Positions 33,201 through 39,319 of a DNA stretch of 64,000 nt are shown one piece after another. The stretch comes from TH-plancto1 sp031431195 (lineage in GTDB: Bacteria; Planctomycetota; Planctomycetia; Planctomycetales; Planctomycetaceae), in NCBI GenBank assembly GCA_031431195.1, contig JANPCU010000008.1:6835-70834 (forward strand). The letters are read 5' to 3'. Made by a program: the position numbers and the translations under genes. The first letter of the stretch is position 1. Every line of letters begins with the position of its first letter. A model generated the notes under the pieces. That model did not search any database. It saw only the letters and a program-made list of their open reading frames with translations, and was not told the origin of the DNA.

Positions 33201-35369
33201 GAGGTCGAGCTTAGCTCCCTCGGCAATCCACTGCCGCAGAATGCGGTACTGAATGCTGTCCTGCTTGACGACCTGCCCGCCGACATGCGGCACAGCTCCC
33301 GTCGCCTTGAGCAGCATGAGACTGTCGTCTGGCGAGGCGAGGTTCACGCGCCGCGACCCGTGGTCATCGGTCAGCGCCCGCAGGTCATAGATCGGGTCGT
33401 ACCCGCGCAGCGAGAGCTTGAACCCGTTTTTGCCGTCCTTCGATCCGTGGCAGGTGCCCGCGTTGCAGCCGACCTTGGACATGATCGGAGTCACGTCGCG
33501 GATGTAGCTCACTGGGCTGTTCGCGGCGATGCCGGTGACAGCGACTGGGATCGTGGCCTTTTGTCCGGCGACTTCGATGGCCAGTTGACCTGGCCCGTCG
33601 GCAGCGGCTCGGACTCGCCCCTGCGGGCTCACGGTTGCGGCGCTTCCCGCCATCTGGAACTGCGCCATGCGGGTCAGGTCGACACGATCACCGGTGTTCA
33701 GGATGCCGGTGATCAGCAGCTGGGTGTAGCCGATATTGCCGACGAGTTGGATCTGCGGCGGGATGACTTCGATCGAAGCGACCGTGGTGCCGTCGGGCAG
33801 GGTCTCGCCAATGGCCGCTTCCGAGCTGACATAGTCGACACCCTTGGCGGCATCAGCGACCACGGCTGCGGCAGCGACCGGGATGGCTGGGAATTCGCTG
33901 GCGACTTTACCGTCAGCGGCATTGAACAGGCGAATGATCCCGTCTTCACCGCCCGCCGCGATCTTCGTACCGTCGGGCGAGAAGGCGAGCGAGTAGAGGC
34001 TGGTGTTCACTTCGGCCTGAGCCAGTACTGCGACGTTTGCGGTGACGTACTCCTTGAGTCGCTTCTTCTCGTCGCCGTTCTGGCTGTCGGCGACCTTGCC
34101 CACGATCCCCTTGATGTCGGCGGGCATTTCGCTGTCGAACTCCGCCGAGTAAATGAACAGCTGCCCCTGACGATTCAAACTCGACACAGCTGCGATTCGC
34201 TTGCCATCGGGAGCGTAGTCGGCATCGAAGATACGACCGCGCATGGCCGGGAACTGCCGCATCAGGTTGGCATCGTCCCCGATCACCCGCGAGGTCACAC
34301 GCTGCATGCGATAGATACGCGGTACACCATCGGAACCCCCGATGAGGATTTCGTCCTTGGTCGGGTGGCGGGTCAGAGCCTGCACTCCGCCCTTGAGGGC
34401 TCCCGGAGTGATCGACGAGATGTTGTCCATGAACCGCTGCGTCTTCACGTCATACAGCTTCGAACTCATGTCGCGACCGATTGAGGCCATATACGCCCCA
34501 TCCACAGAGAACGCGGTGCCCACGGCCCAGTCATCGTGGGCCATGTTGAAGAACACCTGGGCTCCGCTCGTGGAATCAAACGCGCGCACGACCTTGTCCG
34601 AGCAACCGATGGCGATCAGCTTCCCATCCGGAGCCCAGCTGGCCCCATAGATGGTGTCGTAGGTCACTGGCACGGAGAGAGTCAGCTTCGGCTTAAGTTC
34701 CTCGCCCTCGTAGAGATCCCAGACCTGCAACTCACCCATCCGGCAGGGCAACCCGCCAGAGACCGCGAGTCGCTTGCCGTCCGGCGAAAACCGGGCCGAC
34801 TCGATGCGTTCACTCAGGCCGACCAGACGCGCGGCGAGGCCCGAGCCGTCCGCCTTGTGCAGCAGCACTTCATGGAACCCCGAGACCGCGATCAGCTGGC
34901 CGTTGGGCGAGTAGTCGAGCGACGTAATCACCGGCAACCGCGAATAGGTCGGCGGGTGTTCCTGGTCGATCTTCGAGACCGCGTTGGCCGGGGTATCGTC
35001 GGTCGCTCCCTGCTCGACCCACTTCCGGATCAGGTCGATCTCCACCTGCGAGAGCGGGGCCTTGTCCTTGGGCATCTCCGCTTTGCCGTCCTTGAGCGTA
35101 ATCTCCGCCAGCAGATGGCTGGCGTCGGGCTGTCCGGGGACGATCGCCTTGTCACCGCTCTCGCCGCCTTGCAGCAGGCGGTCGAACGAGGTCATCACGA
35201 AGCCGCCGCCGGCTTTTGCGGGCTGATGGCAGCCCTGACACTGGGCCTGGAAGATCGGGCGAATCTGCTTGTAGAAGCTGACCTTGTCAGCAGCGGCATC
35301 ATCAGCGGATGCAAGAGAAGCGAGACCGACACACGACCACATGAGAGCGAAAACACTCGTGCGGAGCAT
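30273..35369 (-). CDS. Giant exported cytochrome / WD40 / Ig-like / DUF1549 / DUF1553 protein
   Basis: 1698 residues from ATG 35369, with AAGG 8 nt upstream and a good signal peptide (about 1-22); the in-frame start at 35432 is rejected. In order: a planctomycete cytochrome module with heme motif CQGCH (44-48); WD40-type beta-propeller blades (SLDYSPNGQLIAVSG, ARFSPDGKRLAVSG, SLAFSPDGTKIAAGG); bacterial Ig-like stretches (IEVIPPQIQLVGNIG; IEVLPVNPIIQLIGGKQQ); a second cytochrome-like motif with unusual spacing, CNAGTCH; DUF1549 (ERMKILSSGLCDDYEFVRRV and CNKCHDHPFERWTQDQYY); and DUF1553 (RRDELANWITSPDNQYFAKS). A coiled-coil-rich C-terminus follows. It is probably periplasmic or outer-membrane, perhaps redox-linked. 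No DUF1501 partner adjoins it, unlike many such genes. Confidence 0.92.
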   Translation of the reverse strand: MLRTSVFALMWSCVGLASLASADDAAADKVSFYKQIRPIFQAQCQGCHQPAKAGGGFVMTSFDRLLQGGESGDKAIVPGQPDASHLLAEITLKDGKAEMPKDKAPLSQVEIDLIRKWVEQGATDDTPANAVSKIDQEHPPTYSRLPVITSLDYSPNGQLIAVSGFHEVLLHKADGSGLAARLVGLSERIESARFSPDGKRLAVSGGLPCRMGELQVWDLYEGEELKPKLTLSVPVTYDTIYGASWAPDGKLIAIGCSDKVVRAFDSTSGAQVFFNMAHDDWAVGTAFSVDGAYMASIGRDMSSKLYDVKTQRFMDNISSITPGALKGGVQALTRHPTKDEILIGGSDGVPRIYRMQRVTSRVIGDDANLMRQFPAMRGRIFDADYAPDGKRIAAVSSLNRQGQLFIYSAEFDSEMPADIKGIVGKVADSQNGDEKKRLKEYVTANVAVLAQAEVNTSLYSLAFSPDGTKIAAGGEDGIIRLFNAADGKVASEFPAIPVAAAAVVADAAKGVDYVSSEAAIGETLPDGTTVASIEVIPPQIQLVGNIGYTQLLITGILNTGDRVDLTRMAQFQMAGSAATVSPQGRVRAAADGPGQLAIEVAGQKATIPVAVTGIAANSPVSYIRDVTPIMSKVGCNAGTCHGSKDGKNGFKLSLRGYDPIYDLRALTDDHGSRRVNLASPDDSLMLLKATGAVPHVGGQVVKQDSIQYRILRQWIAEGAKLDLESPRVAKIEVLPVNPIIQLIGGKQQMRVVATYTDGATRDVTAESFLETGNMEVAVSNAHGVVTTLRRGEAPILARYEGAYAATTVTAMGDRTGFVWQEPAAWSEIDTLVARKLERMKILSSGLCDDYEFVRRVTLDLTGLPPSADEVRAFVADPRDMKVKRDELVDKLVGSDSYIEFHANKWADLLQVNGKFLGGEGAKLYRDWIRKEIAANTPYDQLCHKIITANGSTKENPPAGYYKILRDPDLMMENTTHLFLAVRFNCNKCHDHPFERWTQDQYYQTTAYFSRVGLQRDPKNAAGDIGGTAVEGAKPLWEDVFEKPDGETTHLRTSAVAPPTFPYPAKHETPPNATRRDELANWITSPDNQYFAKSYTNRVWGYLLGAGIIEPLDDIRAGNPPTNPELLDYLTKKFIESGFDVQQLTKAICKSQTYQRSVATNEWNADDTTNYSHALARRLPAEVLFDSLYAVTGSKTHIPGLPEGVRAAAIPDSGTDLADGFLATTGRPVRESACECERSSAVQLGAVMALMSGPTVGDALSQPGNAIAQIVASQPDDSKLVDELFMRILNRPARSTEVDAANSRLKELPEDHVKLVAEFQTYSKEIEPAVTAKEAVRQGQINVAQTAYDAYWATVKEKEEKAEADSLAKLAAADKALADHEAAIPAKLTAWEQQQSGSLWNVLEPGPMKVSNDAKIEKEADNVIFVSGPNADFVTYDVITESALKGITGFRLEALADPRLGGMGPGRSAGGNFVLTELSIEVWPKGQPDKKQKIKLQGAKADFSQGTFDVATAIDGQTPNSSNGWAIHPEMGKNHTATFECSEPINIEGPVVIQFLMDQRYTDKTHTIGKFRWSATTAQPPLLFGIPANITEIVKVPADQRNDAQKKALLDFFRGEDAALKALQAAQAEAKKPRPLDAMLVGLKAQLVEAQLPLPVDPKFARLQRAVQLSEGQLKDARLTAAQDLAWALINTSAFLFNR

Positions 35370-35446
35370 GGACAACACCTTCGGAATGAGCGAGGCGGGC
35401 TCGGCGACTCTGAGTGAGTACGCCGACGGCACAAGGCGGGAGAAAA

Positions 35447-35470
35447 GCCCAGAGGTTGCAACCTCTGGGC
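35447..35470. terminator. Perfect 24-bp palindrome upstream of the giant gene
   Basis: GCCCAGAGGTTG and CAACCTCTGGGC form a perfect palindrome, near-identical in design to the hairpin at 16411-16436. It lies 78 bp upstream of the 35369 start, so it may sit in the 5' leader rather than end a transcript. Confidence 0.55.
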
Positions 35471-35540
35471 CTTCAGATCTGTCACGTTATCACCCGACGC
35501 ATCAGCGATCAAGCATAAAACCGGACGACGGAGTCCACAG

Positions 35541-35830
35541 TGTGTGCAGCAGAAAAGTCGGCAGCTGTTTCCCGCAGTGCGTCATGACTCAAAAGGGGGA
35601 GCCGCAGATGAACACGGATGAACACAGATGAAGAGGCTCAACCACGAGGAATCATCGTCCGCGACTCATCTCTGATCTGTGTTCATCCGTGTTCATCTGC
35701 GGCTCAATAAGTCCGGGCTTTCTCTGTGTCATCTCTCTGCCGGCCGTTGGAACAGAGTGTCCGAATCAAATCACGCTGCCGCCTCCGTGGCGATTTTCTG
35801 CCACGGCCTACTTTTCTGATGCATACACGA
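35541..35830. repeat. Inverted-repeat-bounded element with nested repeats
   Basis: The left arm TGTGTGCAGCAGAAAAGTCG (35541) and right arm GGCCTACTTTTCTGATGCAT (about 35805) mirror each other, as at 23380-23647. Inside, CCGCAGATGAACACGGATGA and TCCGTGTTCATCTGCGG form another inverted repeat (about 35604-35704), with a further copy near 35911. No gene is supported. Confidence 0.75.
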
Positions 35831-35977
35831 GTCCCGGAGGGGCGTCAGAAAAATCGGTAGCCCATGAATTCACCAAGGAGACACGAAGAAACCCGAGAGT
35901 GGGTGAGCCGCAGATGAACACAGCTAAAAGCCGAGGTGAAATGAATCGCGAGCAATGCCCTCAGAGAGATGAGTCGA

Positions 35978-36235
35978 TTAGTCCGCACCGAGATCGTCGA
36001 TGAAGCGGGCGTCGGGGTGGATGCGTTCGTACTCGATGCCCAGTTTCTCGGACACGATGCGTCGGACCCCGAGGGCGATCTCGGGATCTGTGCCCGGTCC
36101 ACAGCGGGTCAGGAACTCTGCATCGGAAATCGGGGGGAAACGACTCTCGAAGTCAAACGACTCTCGCTTCGCCAAAAAGCAGATCACGAACAAGCACACC
36201 AGAACGCACCCGATGCAAACCAAGATTGTTGTCAT
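35978..36235 (-). CDS. Small membrane-anchored acyl-carrier-protein-like protein
   Basis: 85 residues. One N-terminal membrane helix (MTTILVCIGCVLVCLFVICF) is followed by a soluble part with VRRIVSEKLGIEYERI and the terminal ARFIDDLGAD. The soluble part resembles the first half of an acyl carrier protein and stops exactly at the DLGAD that normally precedes the phosphopantetheine Ser, so it cannot carry a prosthetic group. It starts 37 bp after the nadE stop, on the same strand, suggesting one transcript. I recall similar short proteins in other planctomycetes but cannot confirm. Function unknown. Confidence 0.7.
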   Translation of the reverse strand: MTTILVCIGCVLVCLFVICFLAKRESFDFESRFPPISDAEFLTRCGPGTDPEIALGVRRIVSEKLGIEYERIHPDARFIDDLGAD

Positions 36236-36271
36236 GGGGGATGTCTCTCGATTCAGATGAGTCTGTGGTTC

Positions 36272-37930
36272 TCAATACTCGACCTTCATCGCCATCGGCA
36301 TGCGACGTCCGAAGCCGAAGGCTCGCGGTGAGAGCTTCACGCCGGGCGGCATTTGGCGGCGTTTGAATTCGTTGCGGTCGAGGTTGCGGGCGACCCAGCG
36401 AACCTGCTCGATCGGGAACTGCTTCGCGAGTTCGGCGATGGAGTCCTCGCGGTCGACCAGCCCTTCCAGGATCGCGTCGAGGACCGGATACGGCGGCAGC
36501 GTATCCTGGTCGAACTGGTTGGGAGCCAGTTCGGCACTGGGGGCCTTGTCAATCGTGTTGTACGGGATCACTTCCCGCTTCTCGACAGTCTCGTTGATGT
36601 ACCGCGAGAGAGCGTACACGTCCCGCTTGTACAAATCCGACAGCACCGCGAATCCGCCGCACATGTCGCCATAGAGCGTGCAATACCCGACGGCCAGCTC
36701 GCTCTTGTTTCCGGTGGCGAGGGCCATCCAGCCCCGACGGTTGCTGCGGGTCATGACAATCGCCCCGCGGATGCGGGCTTGCAGGTTTTGGTCGGCGAGA
36801 CCCGCGGGCTGGCTGGCGAGGTCGTCGCCCACCACCGGCAGCCCTTCGTAGGCGCGGTGGGCGTCGTCGATCGGGATCAGCTGGCCATCGACACCGAGGG
36901 CCTTGACCAAGGCCCAGGCATCGTCAATGGAATGCGGACTGCTGTAGCGGCTAGGCATGAGCAGCCCGTGGACATGCTCGGCTCCCACAGCGCGGGCAGC
37001 GATGTAGCAGGCGAGGGCGCTGTCGATCCCGCCCGAAAGCCCGAGTACGCAATCGGTGAACCGACAACGCCGCATGTAGTCCCGAAGCCCCAGCACCAGT
37101 GCCTCCAAAAGTTGATGCTCGCGAGGCGGGTCGCGCGGATCGAGGACCGGCGGGAAATGATCGAGGTCGACGATATCGAGGTCGGTGCGGAACCCGGCGG
37201 ACTGGTGGCGGATCTGCCCCTGGCCGTCCATCACGAAGCTGTGGCCATCGAAGACGATGTCGTCCTGGCCGCCGATCTGGTTGACGAAGACGAAGGGGAG
37301 GCCGGTGGCCTTCGCGTGGGCGGCGATGATGCCGCGACGGCGGGCGGGCTTGTGGCCCTCGAACGGGCTGGCGGAGAGGTTGATGAGGACATCCGCCCCC
37401 TGGCGGGCGAGTTCGCGAACCGGGTCGACGAAGTGCTCCTCGGGAATGTGGTAGAACGTCTCGGGCTGGCCCCACCAGGCGTCCTCACAGATGTGGACGC
37501 CGAGTTTCCGGCCCTGGAACTCGATCGGCCCCAGCTGTTCCGGGCGTTGCGGGCGGAAATACCGCCGTTCGTCGAACACGTCGTAGTTCGGCAGGAGCGT
37601 CTTGTGGACGCGGGCCACGACTTGACCCTCGGCGAGTAGCGAGGCCGAATTGTGGAGCGAGCCGTGCTCCCCCGATGCTGGATGCCCGACCAGAATCGCT
37701 GCTTTCCCGCTGGTCAGCCCGGCCAACTGCTGCACAGCTGCCTCGCAACTGCCTAGGAACCCATCACGCAGGAGCAGATCCTTGGGGGGGTATCCACTAA
37801 CTGCTAACTCAGGCAGAATCAGCAGTTGCGCAGCATTGTCGGACACCCCTCGGTGGGCCTGCTCAATCAACTGGCAGTTTCCGCGAAGGTCGCCGACCGT
37901 GGGATTGATCTGCCCGAGTGCAATTCTCAT
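36272..37930 (-). CDS. nadE: Glutamine-dependent NAD+ synthetase
   Basis: 552 residues from ATG 37930 (MRIALGQINPTVGDLRGN); the longer frame to 38011 is unlikely. The N-terminal nitrilase-type glutaminase domain has ILPELAVSGYPPKDLLL (catalytic Glu), KTLLPNYDVFDERRYF (Lys) and GVHICEDAWW (Cys). The C-terminal ATP-pyrophosphatase domain has LGLSGGIDSALA, GLLMPSRYSS, ATGNKSELAVGYCTLYGDM and TIDKAPSAELAPNQ. It makes NAD+ from deamido-NAD, ATP and glutamine in the cytoplasm. It is followed 36 bp later by the small ACP-like gene. The ribosome site is weak. Confidence 0.97.
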   Translation of the reverse strand: MRIALGQINPTVGDLRGNCQLIEQAHRGVSDNAAQLLILPELAVSGYPPKDLLLRDGFLGSCEAAVQQLAGLTSGKAAILVGHPASGEHGSLHNSASLLAEGQVVARVHKTLLPNYDVFDERRYFRPQRPEQLGPIEFQGRKLGVHICEDAWWGQPETFYHIPEEHFVDPVRELARQGADVLINLSASPFEGHKPARRRGIIAAHAKATGLPFVFVNQIGGQDDIVFDGHSFVMDGQGQIRHQSAGFRTDLDIVDLDHFPPVLDPRDPPREHQLLEALVLGLRDYMRRCRFTDCVLGLSGGIDSALACYIAARAVGAEHVHGLLMPSRYSSPHSIDDAWALVKALGVDGQLIPIDDAHRAYEGLPVVGDDLASQPAGLADQNLQARIRGAIVMTRSNRRGWMALATGNKSELAVGYCTLYGDMCGGFAVLSDLYKRDVYALSRYINETVEKREVIPYNTIDKAPSAELAPNQFDQDTLPPYPVLDAILEGLVDREDSIAELAKQFPIEQVRWVARNLDRNEFKRRQMPPGVKLSPRAFGFGRRMPMAMKVEY

Positions 37931-38030
37931 GGAACAGCCTGTGCCGCCGGAAAGACTGGAAAGGGTGGCGAAATCGGACGATGCGGCCACATTGCAGGAC
38001 TCGAAACCCAAAGAAAGATTTTCGAGAACC

Positions 38031-38058
38031 TTGACAGTCTGGCCGGGGTCGATACCTT
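38031..38058 (+). promoter_or_regulatory. Predicted promoter for tRNA-Glu
   Basis: A perfect -35 box TTGACA (38031-38036) is followed at 16 bp by TACCTT (38053-38058), a weak -10 match. The tRNA begins 11 bp later. Confidence 0.55.
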
Positions 38059-38069
38059 ACCTACCCGCT

Positions 38070-38142
38070 GGCCCCATCGTCTAGTGGCCTAGGACACAGG
38101 ATTTTCAGTCCTGTTACTGGGGTTCGAATCCCCATGGGGTCA
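38070..38142 (+). tRNA. tRNA-Glu(UUC)
   Basis: 73 nt cloverleaf. The acceptor stem is GGCCCCA / TGGGGTC with discriminator A; the anticodon stem CAGGA / TCCTG encloses loop TTTTCAG (anticodon TTC); the T arm is CTGGG GTTCGAA TCCCC-like. CCA is not encoded. An antisense open frame over it (to 38525) is an artefact of the tRNA. Confidence 0.95.
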
Positions 38143-38316
38143 TCTGAGAACGCCGCATCGATCCGTCGATGTGGCGTTTTTCGTTGGTACTGGCGTAAAT
38201 AACAGGTTTCGCGTCCCGTTATTCCGGCTCGGGTATTCCTCTTCAATCCTCTGCTGAGCAGGCGTCGAAACAAACTTGGCAAGTGGTTCGATAACTGGGT
38301 TTGGAAGGCGGCGGAC

Positions 38317-38580
38317 GTGGAAGGCGACAATTCCTGGCGGGAAATGTTTGAGAACTGGCCCAAGACATTTCCGAAGGTCGGGGTGCTGATTCCCTCGTTT
38401 GGCGAGCCAGTGGCCTTCAATGATTTTCGCATCAACGAGGGAATTCTACTCGTCCAACGTGAGCGGCCCGACACGATCGGAGCCCGCAAACTGATGATCA
38501 GCTTCACTGCCATTCTGGCACTCAAGATCGTAGATGTGGAGCCACTCGATCATTACGAGACGATGGGGTTCCACTCCTGA
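38317..38580 (+). CDS. Hypothetical small protein, possibly a 5'-truncated gene
   Basis: 87 residues from GTG 38317. The frame is open back to 38203 and upstream codons still read protein-like (NKLGKWFDNWVWKAADVEGD), but no ATG is available, so the 5' end may have been lost. Visible features are acidic/aromatic stretches (WREMFENWPKTFPKVGVLIP) and no signal or membrane helix. I do not recognise it. It lies just downstream of tRNA-Glu, a common integration site, but no integrase or att-like duplication was seen. No ribosome site is evident. Confidence 0.4.
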   Translation: MEGDNSWREMFENWPKTFPKVGVLIPSFGEPVAFNDFRINEGILLVQRERPDTIGARKLMISFTAILALKIVDVEPLDHYETMGFHS

Positions 38581-38607
38581 TCGAACCTGCCGCAGCCGCC
38601 GGGAAAG

Positions 38608-38643
38608 ACTTCCGAAGTCTTCTGAGACTTCGGAAGTCTGGCC
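38608..38643. repeat. Dispersed palindrome upstream of csrA
   Basis: GACTTCCGAAGTCTTCTGAG followed by ACTTCGGAAGTCTGGCC. Same family as 14601-14635, 26414-26447 and 30214-30271. Confidence 0.9.
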
Positions 38644-38844
38644 GATAGCATGTATTTTTACTGGCCAGTCACTGGTTGCCTAAAAAACGCGCAGCCCGTT
38701 TATCAGGCACAATCGTTCTTGTAGAATTTACTGGACGAATCGGCGGGAGGCTGTTATCCTTTTGATGTCGCGGCTGAATTGATTCAACTGGGCTCTCTCA
38801 TGGTTGAGAGGGCAGCTGCGTACGATCTCAGGAAGGAGGCAGCC

Positions 38845-39042
38845 ATGTTGGTCTTGTCCCGTAAGGCAGGCGAGCGGATCCTCATCGGTGAGGATGTAGT
38901 CATCAACATCGTGCGTATTGGGCCGAATACCGTCAAAATCGGGATCGAAGCCCCCAAGAGCGTGAATATCATTCGCGAAGAGTTGTGCGAGACGGTCGGG
39001 GCAGCTGTCGGGTTAATCACTGAAGCTCGCTCACCGAAATAA
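38845..39042 (+). CDS. csrA: Carbon storage regulator (RNA-binding)
   Basis: 65 residues from ATG 38845, 4-5 nt after a very strong ribosome site (AGGAAGGAGG), so the longer frame to 38779 is rejected. The sequence MLVLSRKAGERILIGEDVVI is canonical CsrA; Arg6 and the C-terminal IREEL (RNA-binding Arg44-like region) are kept. It is a homodimer that binds GGA motifs in mRNA leaders and controls translation; the partner FliW is not in this window. Its own leader contains GGA in AGGAAGGAGG, so self-control is plausible. Single gene. Confidence 0.96.
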   Translation: MLVLSRKAGERILIGEDVVINIVRIGPNTVKIGIEAPKSVNIIREELCETVGAAVGLITEARSPK

Positions 39043-39319
39043 GGCCAGCCAGCATTAGCCTCTGAAACTTCAGCGCGGTCCTGAGTTGAGTCTCAGGCTC
39101 CATCGCATCCCATTTGGCGGGCTGCATTTTAGATTTGACGGACAACACTCATACGCAGCGCGGTGATGCTCTCCCTGTTGCCGGGCCATGCCGAGAAATC
39201 GGAGGAGACTTCACGACCGGAATCGGGATGCGGTGGCACTACGAGGCATGAGTCGTCTCGGACGGACTGCGGTCTACGATACCAAGTCTGAATTTCATCC
39301 CTTTTCCCCGGATCATCCC

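Noticed and set aside
32541..34484. 647-codon plus-strand open frame
   Set aside because: Wholly antisense to the giant WD40-cytochrome gene; long antisense frames are expected at this GC content and the product is not protein-like.
38061..38525. 155-codon minus-strand open frame ending in GIRTPVTGLK-like residues
   Set aside because: The C-terminal part is the reverse translation of tRNA-Glu, a well-known false-gene pattern; no family or ribosome site.
38070..38580. Possible genomic island at tRNA-Glu
   Set aside because: No integrase, no duplicated tRNA 3' end and normal housekeeping genes (csrA) follow at once.
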